Shown here in pieces: positions 23,067 through 31,527 of a DNA stretch of 64,000 nucleotides. The DNA is taken from contig JBJEPS010000012.1 in NCBI GenBank assembly GCA_051881355.1, positions 1-64,000 of the forward strand. The letters are read 5' to 3'. Position 1 is the first letter of the stretch. Every line of letters starts with the position of its first letter. Origin of the DNA: Fimenecus sp051881355. Its GTDB lineage: Bacteria; Bacillota; Clostridia; Oscillospirales; Acutalibacteraceae. A program made the translations under genes and the position numbers. Below the pieces are notes generated by a model. It saw only the letters and a list, made by a program, of their open reading frames with translations, ran no database searches and was not told the origin of the DNA.

Positions 23067-25427
23067 TTACTGCTTCAGTGTGATATTTTCTTTGGCGAGG
23101 GCGGCAACAATGGAATCCACCACACCCATCACCTCGTCACGCGTCAAGGTCTTTTCAGGGTGCGAGAAAGTCAGGCGCGTGGTAATGGATTTGCCCACCG
23201 CGTCACGGTAGGTATCGACCACTTCGACCTTTTGAATCAGCGGGCTGTGCGTGTCCGCAATCGCCTTGCCGATGGGCGCAAAGGTTTCGCTGACAAAGGA
23301 CAGGTCGATTTCCATACCGGGGAAGCGCGACGGCTCTTTGTAGTGAATGCCCGCGTCGGCAATTTCGGCAAATGCCTGCACATCGATTTCCGCATACACA
23401 ATGGCGGCTTTTTTATCGATTTTTTTCGATACGGCGGGGTGCACCAATCCGATTTCGCCGAACGTAACGCCGTCGCACGAAACTGCATTCAAATTGCGCG
23501 GGTGCTGATAGCTGTGCGTAGCGGTTATCGGCGCAAAGTCAAGCCCCTTGTGCTTCACATCGTCTGCCACAACCGACAGCATTTTTGCCAATTCAAAATA
23601 GAGCGTTTCGGCGGATTTGGTTTTCGAAAACAGCGTCACGCACAGTTTTTTGTGCTCGACACACAGGTTGTTTTCGTCCACACCGTCCACCGTTCTGCCG
23701 ATTTCAAATACACCGAAATCGGGTGCAAACGCGGTGTTGGTGCGCACCTGGCAAAGTTGGGTGGGCACAATGGATTTGCGAATCGTCTCGATATTCGGAT
23801 TGGTCGCATTGATGAGTTTGATATTGTCCTCGACTTCCATGCCGAGCGCCTTATAGTCATCGTAATATGCCCAGACATAGGAATGCAGTTCATACAGGGA
23901 GAAGCGTTTAACCAAAATATCCTTGATTTTATCCTCAACCGTCTTTTCTTCACTCATACGCACGGGGTACAGCGGCGCTTGGGCGGTATGCACATCGAAA
24001 TTATCGTAGCCGTAAATACGGGTGATTTCCTCGACGATGTCCGCTTTAATCGTCACATCTTTTGTCGCGCGGTAACTCGGCACATCGACGGTGAAGCGGT
24101 CACCGTCGGCTTTCACACCGAAGCCCAAAGATTTAAGCGTTTTGACCACTGTATCATTCGGTATATCAATCCCCGTGTAGCGGTCTAAATACGCCTTGTC
24201 GAATTCAAGCGTGACGGGCGGGTAGTGATACGCATAATCGTCCGTCAGCGACGAAACCACACGCGCGGTTTTGTCGGTATCCGTCAACAGTTTCACAAAT
24301 CGCGCAATTGCGGGGACGGTCATTTCGGGGTCTAAGCATTTTTCGTACCGCATAGACGCGTCGGTGCGGTGTGAAAGGCGCACGGTGGATTTGCGCACGG
24401 AAGCCGCATCAAAGGTGGCGGATTCCAGCGTCAAAGTGGTGGTGTCCTCAACGATTTCGGAGTCAAGACCGCCCATAATGCCCGCAATGGCAACAGGGGT
24501 GTTGTCGTTACAAATCATTAAGGTGTTTTCGTCGATTTTACGCTCGACGCCGTCCAAGGTTTGGAACACGAACGGCTCTGGGAAACGCTTGATGCGGATT
24601 TTTTCGACCTTGCGGGAGTCAAACGCGTGCATCGGCTGACCCATTTCGAGCATCAAGTAGTTTGTCAGGTCTGCAAGGAAGTTAATCGCGCGCATACCAC
24701 AGTAGTACAGGCGAATACGCATATTCACAGGGCTTACATTCGTATGAATGTTCTCCACCTGCAAGCAGGAATACCGCTGGCAAAGCGGGTCTTCAATTTT
24801 CATATCAACTTTCGGCAGGTTGTCATACGCGTGTAAATCCACGGTGTCAAGCGGTTTTAATTCTCTGCCTGCAAGGGCGGCGAATTCACGCGCAATGCCG
24901 TAATGTCCCCAAAGGTCGGGGCGGTTGGTGAGGGATTTGTTGTCAACCTCAAACACAATATCGTCAATCGCGTATACATCTTTTAAATCCGTACCGTTCG
25001 GAATATCATCGGTAATATCCATAATCCCCGAATGGTCATCGCTGATGCCGATTTCCTTTTCGGAACAACACATCCCGTTGGAGGTGTAGCCCGCAAGTTT
25101 GCGCGGCGTAATCGTAATGTCGCCGAGCTGTGCACCGACTTTGGCAAAGGCGGTTTTCATACCGACGCGCACATTCGGCGCACCGCAAACCACATCGACC
25201 AATTCGGGTTCGCCGATGTCCACTTTCAACAGGTGCAGTTTTTCGCTTTCGGGGTGGGCTTCGACGGATTTAATCTCGGCGCAGACTACGCCTTTTAAAT
25301 CCTGCCCTTTTAGAAAGATTTCATTTTCCACTTCGGCGGTGGACAGCGAAAAACGGTGAATCAAATCGAGCTTGTCAAGCCCTGTGAAATCCACATAATC
25401 CGAAATCCAATTCATTGATAAAAACAT
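23067..25427 (-). CDS. pheT: Phenylalanyl-tRNA synthetase beta subunit
   Basis: Forms the alpha2-beta2 enzyme with PheS. 786 residues. The N-terminal tRNA-binding (EMAP-like) domain is seen in HPESEKLHLLKVDIG and VVCGAPNVRVG. The B3/B4 editing domain, B5 domain and the catalytic-like core follow. The C-terminal anticodon-binding (FDX-ACB) domain includes TRLTFSHPEKTLTRDEV. ATG follows AAGGAGGG, 17 bases after pheS. Complete; in one T-box-controlled transcript with pheS. Confidence 0.98.
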   Translation of the reverse strand: MFLSMNWISDYVDFTGLDKLDLIHRFSLSTAEVENEIFLKGQDLKGVVCAEIKSVEAHPESEKLHLLKVDIGEPELVDVVCGAPNVRVGMKTAFAKVGAQLGDITITPRKLAGYTSNGMCCSEKEIGISDDHSGIMDITDDIPNGTDLKDVYAIDDIVFEVDNKSLTNRPDLWGHYGIAREFAALAGRELKPLDTVDLHAYDNLPKVDMKIEDPLCQRYSCLQVENIHTNVSPVNMRIRLYYCGMRAINFLADLTNYLMLEMGQPMHAFDSRKVEKIRIKRFPEPFVFQTLDGVERKIDENTLMICNDNTPVAIAGIMGGLDSEIVEDTTTLTLESATFDAASVRKSTVRLSHRTDASMRYEKCLDPEMTVPAIARFVKLLTDTDKTARVVSSLTDDYAYHYPPVTLEFDKAYLDRYTGIDIPNDTVVKTLKSLGFGVKADGDRFTVDVPSYRATKDVTIKADIVEEITRIYGYDNFDVHTAQAPLYPVRMSEEKTVEDKIKDILVKRFSLYELHSYVWAYYDDYKALGMEVEDNIKLINATNPNIETIRKSIVPTQLCQVRTNTAFAPDFGVFEIGRTVDGVDENNLCVEHKKLCVTLFSKTKSAETLYFELAKMLSVVADDVKHKGLDFAPITATHSYQHPRNLNAVSCDGVTFGEIGLVHPAVSKKIDKKAAIVYAEIDVQAFAEIADAGIHYKEPSRFPGMEIDLSFVSETFAPIGKAIADTHSPLIQKVEVVDTYRDAVGKSITTRLTFSHPEKTLTRDEVMGVVDSIVAALAKENITLKQ

Positions 25428-25444
25428 TTTGTCGCCCTCCTTTC

Positions 25445-26497
25445 TTATTCATTGTCCGTGAACTGTGACAACGATTTTAAATTGCCGCTGTTCAAATCGC
25501 GAATATCTTTTACGCCGTATTTCATCATGGCAAGTCTTGTAAGCCCCAAGCCAAACGCAAAGCCCGTGTATTCCTCGGGGTCAATACCGCCCGCTTTCAA
25601 CACCTCGGGGTGAATCATCCCGCAGGGACAAAGCTCCAGCCAGCCGCTGTGTTTGCAAGAGGAGCACCCCTCGCCGCCGCAGATTAAGCAACTGATATCG
25701 AGTTCAAAGCCCGGCTCAACGAACGGGAAAAAGCCCGGACGCAGGCGCACTTTGATGTCCTTGCGGAACACTTCGGACAACATCGTTTTCATAAAGTAAA
25801 TGAGGTTCGAAATAGAGATATTTTTATCTACCATCACACCTTCCATTTGGAAGAAGGTGTTTTCGTGGCAGGCGTCGGTTGCTTCATTTCTAAAGCAGCG
25901 CCCGGGGAAAATCGCCTTAATCGGCACGCCGTCGTTCACGAGCGCGTCTTTATATTTTTTGTAAATCGCGTTTTGCGCGGCAGAGGTCTGCGATTTTAAC
26001 AGTTGCCCGTTTTCGAGGTAATAGGTGTCCTGCATATCGCGGGCGGGGTGGTCTTTCGGGATATTCAAGGATTCAAAGCACTCGTAATCTGTCACAACCT
26101 CGCTGTAATCCTCAACGGTAAAGCCCATCGACTTGAAAATGGCTTCACATTCACGCTGGACAAGCGTAATCGGGTGATACGCCCCGCGTGCGAGATTTTG
26201 CGGCACGGAAATGTCGAAAAGCGGCATACTTTCGATTTCGCGCTGCATTTCGCGTTCCTTTAATTCTTTGGTCTTTTCGGCAAGCATGGTTTCAATGCTT
26301 GCACGCACTTCGTTGGCAAGCTGTCCCATTTTCGGGCGTTCCTCGGCAGAAAGCGTCCCCATACTTTTTAAAATTCCCGTCAGTTCGCCTTTTTTACCGA
26401 GCACCTGCACGCGGAAGTTTTCAAGTTCGGACAAATCCGTCAAATCCGAAAGCTGTGCTTTCGCACGCGTGCGAATGTCCTCTAACTTCTGTTTCAA
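25445..26497 (-). CDS. pheS: Phenylalanyl-tRNA synthetase alpha subunit
   Basis: Catalytic subunit, 350 residues. An N-terminal coiled coil is followed by the class II core: HPARDMQDTYYL, FRNEATDACHENTFFQMEG (motif 2 region), GFFPFVEPGFELD, then FGLGLTRLAMMKYG (motif 3). A Cys-rich insert CLICGGEGCSSCKHSGWLEL is present, as in many clostridial PheS. The start is TTG after AAAGGGAGA; a longer reading frame extends upstream through the T-box terminator and is rejected. The start fits normal family length. Confidence 0.97.
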   Translation of the reverse strand: MKQKLEDIRTRAKAQLSDLTDLSELENFRVQVLGKKGELTGILKSMGTLSAEERPKMGQLANEVRASIETMLAEKTKELKEREMQREIESMPLFDISVPQNLARGAYHPITLVQRECEAIFKSMGFTVEDYSEVVTDYECFESLNIPKDHPARDMQDTYYLENGQLLKSQTSAAQNAIYKKYKDALVNDGVPIKAIFPGRCFRNEATDACHENTFFQMEGVMVDKNISISNLIYFMKTMLSEVFRKDIKVRLRPGFFPFVEPGFELDISCLICGGEGCSSCKHSGWLELCPCGMIHPEVLKAGGIDPEEYTGFAFGLGLTRLAMMKYGVKDIRDLNSGNLKSLSQFTDNE

Positions 26498-26539
26498 GAC
26501 AATCTCCCTTTCTGTATTGAAATTCTGTATTGTTTGCAA

Positions 26540-26798
26540 AAAATAAAGCGCCGCCCCCAAAGGGACGGCGCAAAAAGCCGTTTCTAAACCACCCGTTGTG
26601 ATAAGCGCTGACACGCCCCTGCCCGTTAACGGCGGCAACCGTTGCAGCCTACTGTATGTTCAGCCGCACCGCTCCAAAGTGAAACTTCGGCGAAAAACCG
26701 CTTTGCCCGCGCTTACAGCCCATGGCGCGTGGCTCTCTTCAAAAACGGGAATCATTTCGCCTACTGCCTTTTTCCCAGCGTTTGTCGGATTTATTTTT
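26540..26798 (-). promoter_or_regulatory. T-box leader of pheST
   Basis: Minus-strand leader with GAAGAGAG apical segment, candidate TTC specifier (26681-26683), core CAACGGGTGGTTTAGAAACG and terminator GCGCCGTCCC..GGGGGCGGCGC plus TTTATTTTTT. The base after TGG is T, matching the A discriminator of tRNA-Phe. The core departs from the usual GGTGGNACC after TGGT, so it is a divergent example. Confidence 0.8.
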
Positions 26799-26806
26799 GC
26801 GTATAT

Positions 26807-26834
26807 AGTATAGCACAGATTTTTAAATTTGCAA
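26807..26834 (-). promoter_or_regulatory. Promoter of the pheST T-box transcript
   Basis: TTGCAA, 16 bases, TATACT on the minus strand. The stretch from here to 27005 holds only a short palindrome (GGCAGGC..GTCTGCC) and no gene. Confidence 0.7.
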
Positions 26835-27005
26835 GTATAATTTCAAGGGTGCCTGTTTCTGTCTCCCACCATATCCGTAGGCAGGCGTAAAAGTCTGCCC
26901 CGATACACAGAATCAAATACCATATGTAGGCTGTGGAAAAGTCACCCGTCCCATTGATACACCAATTTGCATTGTGCAAAATTCCGATTGTTTTTTCAAG
27001 TGTAA

Positions 27006-28289
27006 TTATGCGGTTTCCTCGTAATACGCATCCATCACAACCGATTCTTTCGCATTTTTGGAAACATATTTATCCTGATAATAATTTTCAAGGTAGCTGT
27101 CAAAGCTGCCGTCAGGTGAGATGGTAATCACCGTGCAGCCGCGCTGTGCACCGTGCTTCATAATGCCCATGTAAGCTAAGTAGTCCACCGAATAACCGTA
27201 GGTCAAGCGTACGCCTTTATATTCGAGCGACAGGTTGTTCAAATGGTCGTGCCCGAAGAACATGCCTTGCGTTGAACCGAGTGCAAGCACACGGTCAAAG
27301 AAGCCCGCATTGCGTTCGCTGGGGAAAATCACCTCATTGTGCTCGCCCGCTTCGCCGTATTTATACACCACAGTTTCGGTATTTTGAAATCCGTTGTCAC
27401 GGTATTCATAATACGCCGTTTTCATTTCTTGCAGCGGAATGTGGAAAAATGCAAGCGATTTCGGCTGTACGCCGTTGTTCTCTGCGGTGATGGCATACAC
27501 TTCTTTTTCATACCAATCGATTTGGTCCTCGTGAATGCAGTCATAGTCCCACATCAGACTGGCGATGACGCCTTTGCCGACATAAGAGTTGGAGTCAAGC
27601 ATAAACAGGCTCTGCGTGACTTCACCCTTTGTATTTTTCACATTGATGCAATAGTTGCCGACGCCGAACACCTCTTCGGGTCCTGCTTGGAACAAGCAGT
27701 GCGGATAGTCGTCGCTTTCATACAGCGCACCGATGGTTTCCCGCGAAAAATACGAATAGCTTTCCGAATCGTGATTGCCGAAAACCGGCGCCCAGTATAC
27801 CCCGAGCTGTTCCATCAAGTCCGCAAACAGCTTGGCGTTTTCTTTGTTGTTAAATGTGCCTGCCTGTACCGGAACGGGATAGGTTATATCGCCCGTCACA
27901 ATCACCAAATCAGGCTGTTCGGCAGTAATCATTGCCGCCACGGCATTCAGCGCCATATTGTCCTTGCGGATACTCATAAATCCGCCGCCGATATGAATAT
28001 CGGTCAGCTGTAAAATTTTAAAATCGCCGTCCGTAACAAAGGTGTAGCGACCGGCTTCATCCTTGACGGGCTGTAATTGATTTTCATACGTCACCGCCGA
28101 TAGGCTATGTACGAAAGAACGGTTGGACGCAAGCCCCACCACATTCACCGCCGTCAATACGCCGACAACAGCCAACAGCACCGCAAGAAGGATTGCTATG
28201 ACCTTTAAAGCGGTTTTGCCTTTGCTTTTTTTCCCTTTTTTCTCTGGCTTCTTTTGTGCCTTTTCAGTCGTTTTCACTGTTGCTTCCAT
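27006..28289 (-). CDS. Membrane-anchored metallophosphoesterase
   Basis: 427 residues. A basic N-terminus (many Lys) precedes a single transmembrane helix at about 30-50, so the catalytic domain is probably outside the membrane. Calcineurin-like motifs: LQLTDIHIGGG, VTGDITYP, PVFGNHDSE, AFFHIPLQE, FFGHDHLNN. All metal ligands appear present. The layout resembles PhoD-unrelated, purple-acid-like clostridial phosphoesterases. The ATG follows GGTGGG; an upstream in-frame GTG lies inside that site. The CDF-like gene lies 15 bases upstream and is likely co-transcribed. Substrate unknown. Confidence 0.87.
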   Translation of the reverse strand: MEATVKTTEKAQKKPEKKGKKSKGKTALKVIAILLAVLLAVVGVLTAVNVVGLASNRSFVHSLSAVTYENQLQPVKDEAGRYTFVTDGDFKILQLTDIHIGGGFMSIRKDNMALNAVAAMITAEQPDLVIVTGDITYPVPVQAGTFNNKENAKLFADLMEQLGVYWAPVFGNHDSESYSYFSRETIGALYESDDYPHCLFQAGPEEVFGVGNYCINVKNTKGEVTQSLFMLDSNSYVGKGVIASLMWDYDCIHEDQIDWYEKEVYAITAENNGVQPKSLAFFHIPLQEMKTAYYEYRDNGFQNTETVVYKYGEAGEHNEVIFPSERNAGFFDRVLALGSTQGMFFGHDHLNNLSLEYKGVRLTYGYSVDYLAYMGIMKHGAQRGCTVITISPDGSFDSYLENYYQDKYVSKNAKESVVMDAYYEETA

Positions 28290-28304
28290 ATTTTGCACCC
28301 ACCT

Positions 28305-28898
28305 TTATTGGTATATTAGAAATTTTGCTTCCCGTATCACGGTTTTGCCTGCCGACACCGCAACCGCCGCACCGATAACGACGGCAAACACACCGTCAGC
28401 CGCAAACGGTAGCTTCGAGGACAGCAACAGCCCCATCAGGGAAAACAGCGTCACCGCACAGTCTAAAAGACAGTCCATAAACAAAGCCTTGAACGGTTTG
28501 GACTGTTTCTTTTTTCCGACCGTATGATACAGCACCGCCAAAAACACTTTCACAGGCAATGTACAGGCAAGCAGTACTGCATATTTGCGCAAATACGCAA
28601 TCGGCAGCGGATATAAAATACGTTCCGTACCGCTGTACAGAAAATAAATCCCCGCCACGGCAAGCACAAGCCCGATACAAAAGGTTAAAAGACTTTCGGC
28701 ACGTCGGTGGATTTGCTCGTCATGCGTTTTCATCAACAGCACGGCAGAAAGCACCGCCGCACATAAAAGCGCATCACCGAAATTGTTGACGGCGTCGCAA
28801 TACACCGCAAGCGAATTGGAACTGATGCCGATATACAGCTTGACAAGCCCCAAAAGCAGATTACAAAGCAGTCCGACTGCCATAACACCTGCCTGCAT
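28305..28898 (-). CDS. CDF-like membrane protein (membrane domain only)
   Basis: 197 residues, about six hydrophobic helices. SNSLAVYCDAVNNFGDALLCA and FMDCLLDCAVTLFSLMG resemble the paired metal-site helices of cation diffusion facilitators (S.a...D...N..D and the later D...D). The family's His/Asp-rich loops and the C-terminal cytoplasmic domain are absent, so this is a short form or has a different role. ATG chosen after AAGGAG; a longer frame upstream has no ribosome site. A promoter fits at 28930-28958. Metal transport is inferred, not shown. Confidence 0.6.
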   Translation of the reverse strand: MQAGVMAVGLLCNLLLGLVKLYIGISSNSLAVYCDAVNNFGDALLCAAVLSAVLLMKTHDEQIHRRAESLLTFCIGLVLAVAGIYFLYSGTERILYPLPIAYLRKYAVLLACTLPVKVFLAVLYHTVGKKKQSKPFKALFMDCLLDCAVTLFSLMGLLLSSKLPFAADGVFAVVIGAAVAVSAGKTVIREAKFLIYQ

Positions 28899-28929
28899 AT
28901 ACAATCTCCTTATATTGGCATAATACAGT

Positions 28930-28958
28930 ATTCTAACATAAATATACGTTACAAACAA
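28930..28958 (-). promoter_or_regulatory. Promoter of the CDF-like / metallophosphoesterase pair
   Basis: TTGTTT, 17 bases, TAGAAT on the minus strand, 32 bases before the ATG at 28898. Confidence 0.5.
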
Positions 28959-29065
28959 TGCATATTTTCCCTGAAAATTACATTGTTTTCTTATGATTTT
29001 GCACAAAGAAAAGCACCGGGACGCAAACGGAAATTTGCGCCCCGGCTGTATCGCTTTTGTACCGT

Positions 29066-31495
29066 TTAAATGCCTTTCAGTTTGCCGATATTTTTCAGCG
29101 TATGCGGCACGCCTTTAAGAATCTTGCCCATACCCTTTGCAAACTTATCCTCATTGAGAATTAACAGCAGACCGTCTGCCATTTGGGGGCTGAACAGCCC
29201 GAAGCTCATGGAGATAAAGTTTTTCACAGGCGTCTGTACCGCCACAGCACCCGCCATGGTGTCCTCGCCGAGCATTTTGACAAGCATACGATGGAGTCTG
29301 CCGCCCCATTTGCCGTCTGCAGCATCCTCAATGGTATTGCCGTAATCAAGCGGCAAGCTCTTGTCACGCTGTGACGGAGGCAGTTCATGCCCAAGCACCG
29401 CCGTAAACGATGCGTCCGGCACATGCATAATATCGCCGGTGTAATATTCCGGCGCGGTTTCTCTGTAATCGGGCACTTGCGCTTCAACAGTAGAGGTCAC
29501 TTGCACCGCGGTCTCCAAACGAATATCGCGACTGGAAGACCCAACCAAAATCCGGAATTCGCCGCTTTCAACATGCCAGTCGTGAATATTGACATTATAG
29601 TAGGCAAACGCGCGCTTATCCAGCGTGATTTCGACCGTCTTTGCCTCTCCCGCTTTTAAGAACACCTTTTGAAAGCCCTTGAGTTCCTTTTCAGGTCGGA
29701 AAATCGTGCTTTCCACATCGGAAACATACAATTCAGTAACCTCGGCACCGTCTCTGTCACCTGTATTTTTCACGGTAAAGGAAACGGTAAGGGTATCGGT
29801 GTCTTGGATTTTATCCGCACTGACCTTTAAGTCGCTGTATTCGAAGGTTGTGTAGGAAAGCCCGTGCCCGAACGGGAAACGCACCGCCTTTTGCGCCTTG
29901 TCATAATAACGATAGCCGACATACACGCTCTCTCTGTATTCCACGGAAACGGGCGTGCCTGGGAAATAGTTCGCACTGGAATTTTCGGAAAGTGCATAAG
30001 GATAGGTCTCTGCCAGCTTGCCGCAGGGGTTGACATCGCCGAACAGCACGTCGCAAACCGCACTGCCGCACGCTTGACCGGTTAAGAATTCATTGAGAAT
30101 GGCAGGTACCTCATCTGCCCACGGCATTTCGACCGTTGAACCGCCCGAAAGGACCACAACCACATTTTTATTAACCTTCAAAACCTCGTTGACCAAACGG
30201 TCATGCAACGGCGGCAAATGCATATGCTTGCGGTCATTGCCCTCGGTTTCAAATTCATCTGTAAGTCCGATGAACAGCAGCACCGCTTCGGCGTCCTTTG
30301 CCTTTTCCACCGCCTCAGCGACAAAAGTATCATCTGCGATTTTGTTTTTCTTGGCGGTCGAATAGCCGGGTGCATATTGGAATTCCACGCCCATTTGCAC
30401 CAGCGTTTCAAAGGCGGAGTCTAACTGAATGGGGTTAATCAGCGACGAGCCTGCGCCTTGATAGCGCGGTTTCTTCGCCATTTCGCCGATGACGGTGAGC
30501 TTTGCTTTCTTGTCAAGCGGCAAAATATCGCCGTCGTTTTTCATCAGGACCATGCACTGCCCAGCGATTTCCCGTGCGAGCTTATGGTGGGCTTCAGCGT
30601 CATAGGTATAGTCGCCAAGCACCTTTTCGCCCTTGAGTGCCAAATCAATTAAGTGATCGACCAATTCGTCGAGATAGCTTTCTTCTACCAAGCCCTGTTT
30701 CACAGCGGCAACGATTTGCTTGTTGCCCTCGCCGTCCGAAGAAGGCATTTCCAATTCCTGCCCCGCAAGAAGCCCTGCAACACGGTCATTTTCCGCGCCC
30801 CAGTCAGTCACAACAATACCCTTGTAGCCCCATTCGTTGCGAAGCACGTCGGAAAGCAGCCATTTGTTTTCAGCGCAGTATGTACCGTTCAAACGATTGT
30901 ATGCCGCCATAATCGTCCAAGGCTGTGCCTTTTTGACCGCTGTTTCAAACGGTACAAGGTAAATCTCCCGCAAGGCGCGCTCATCGACAACCGTGTTGAC
31001 CGTCATGCGGCGGGTTTCCTGGTTATTTGCCGCAAAATGCTTGATGGAAGTGCCGATGCCCTTGCTTTGCACGCCGTTAATAAACGACGCTGCCATTTCG
31101 CCCGCCAAATACGGGTCCTCCGAGAAATACTCGAAGTTTCTGCCGCACAAAGGCGAGCGCTTAATGTTGGTGCCCGGTCCCAAAAGGACGGAAACGCGCT
31201 CTTTCAGGCATTCGTCACCGAGGGCTTTACCCATTCTGTAAATCAAGTCCGGGTCCCACGAGCAAGCGGTTGCGCATGCGGTCGGGTAGCAAATGGCAGG
31301 TACGCCTTTTAAGGACATTTTTTCGTCCTTGCTTTTTTCCTCGACACGTTTACGGATACCGTGCGGGCCGTCGGTGAGCATAATCGACGGTACGCCGACA
31401 TGATTGACCGCGGCGGTGTGCCAATAGTCAAAGCCGGAGCACAGCGACGCTTTTTCTTCCAGCGTCATGTTTGCTAAAATTTCGGAATGCTTCAT
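29066..31495 (-). CDS. Beta-glucosidase, glycoside hydrolase family 3
   Basis: 809 residues. The GH3 N-terminal barrel has IKHFAANNQE and the nucleophile Asp in IVVTDWGAEND. The C-terminal sandwich has LSGGSTVEMPW and the fibronectin III-like domain follows (TVKNTGDRDGAEV, then a YYNVNIHDW segment). A further tail of about 120 residues after the usual end is helical and unassigned. No signal peptide, so cytoplasmic. The ATG follows GGAGG. The GPH-type transporter is 32 bases upstream, suggesting uptake and internal hydrolysis of beta-glucosides. Exact sugar specificity is not readable. Confidence 0.93.
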   Translation of the reverse strand: MKHSEILANMTLEEKASLCSGFDYWHTAAVNHVGVPSIMLTDGPHGIRKRVEEKSKDEKMSLKGVPAICYPTACATACSWDPDLIYRMGKALGDECLKERVSVLLGPGTNIKRSPLCGRNFEYFSEDPYLAGEMAASFINGVQSKGIGTSIKHFAANNQETRRMTVNTVVDERALREIYLVPFETAVKKAQPWTIMAAYNRLNGTYCAENKWLLSDVLRNEWGYKGIVVTDWGAENDRVAGLLAGQELEMPSSDGEGNKQIVAAVKQGLVEESYLDELVDHLIDLALKGEKVLGDYTYDAEAHHKLAREIAGQCMVLMKNDGDILPLDKKAKLTVIGEMAKKPRYQGAGSSLINPIQLDSAFETLVQMGVEFQYAPGYSTAKKNKIADDTFVAEAVEKAKDAEAVLLFIGLTDEFETEGNDRKHMHLPPLHDRLVNEVLKVNKNVVVVLSGGSTVEMPWADEVPAILNEFLTGQACGSAVCDVLFGDVNPCGKLAETYPYALSENSSANYFPGTPVSVEYRESVYVGYRYYDKAQKAVRFPFGHGLSYTTFEYSDLKVSADKIQDTDTLTVSFTVKNTGDRDGAEVTELYVSDVESTIFRPEKELKGFQKVFLKAGEAKTVEITLDKRAFAYYNVNIHDWHVESGEFRILVGSSSRDIRLETAVQVTSTVEAQVPDYRETAPEYYTGDIMHVPDASFTAVLGHELPPSQRDKSLPLDYGNTIEDAADGKWGGRLHRMLVKMLGEDTMAGAVAVQTPVKNFISMSFGLFSPQMADGLLLILNEDKFAKGMGKILKGVPHTLKNIGKLKGI

Positions 31496-31527
31496 AGTAT
31501 GCCTCCAATATATGTTTTTTTACTTTT

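Noticed and set aside
23160..24188. 342-codon plus-strand frame opposite pheT
   Set aside because: Mirror frame of a conserved gene; composition is typical of antisense and no family is recognisable.
26498..26638. N-terminal extension of pheS
   Set aside because: It would read through the T-box terminator; the TTG with a ribosome site at 26497 gives normal PheS length.
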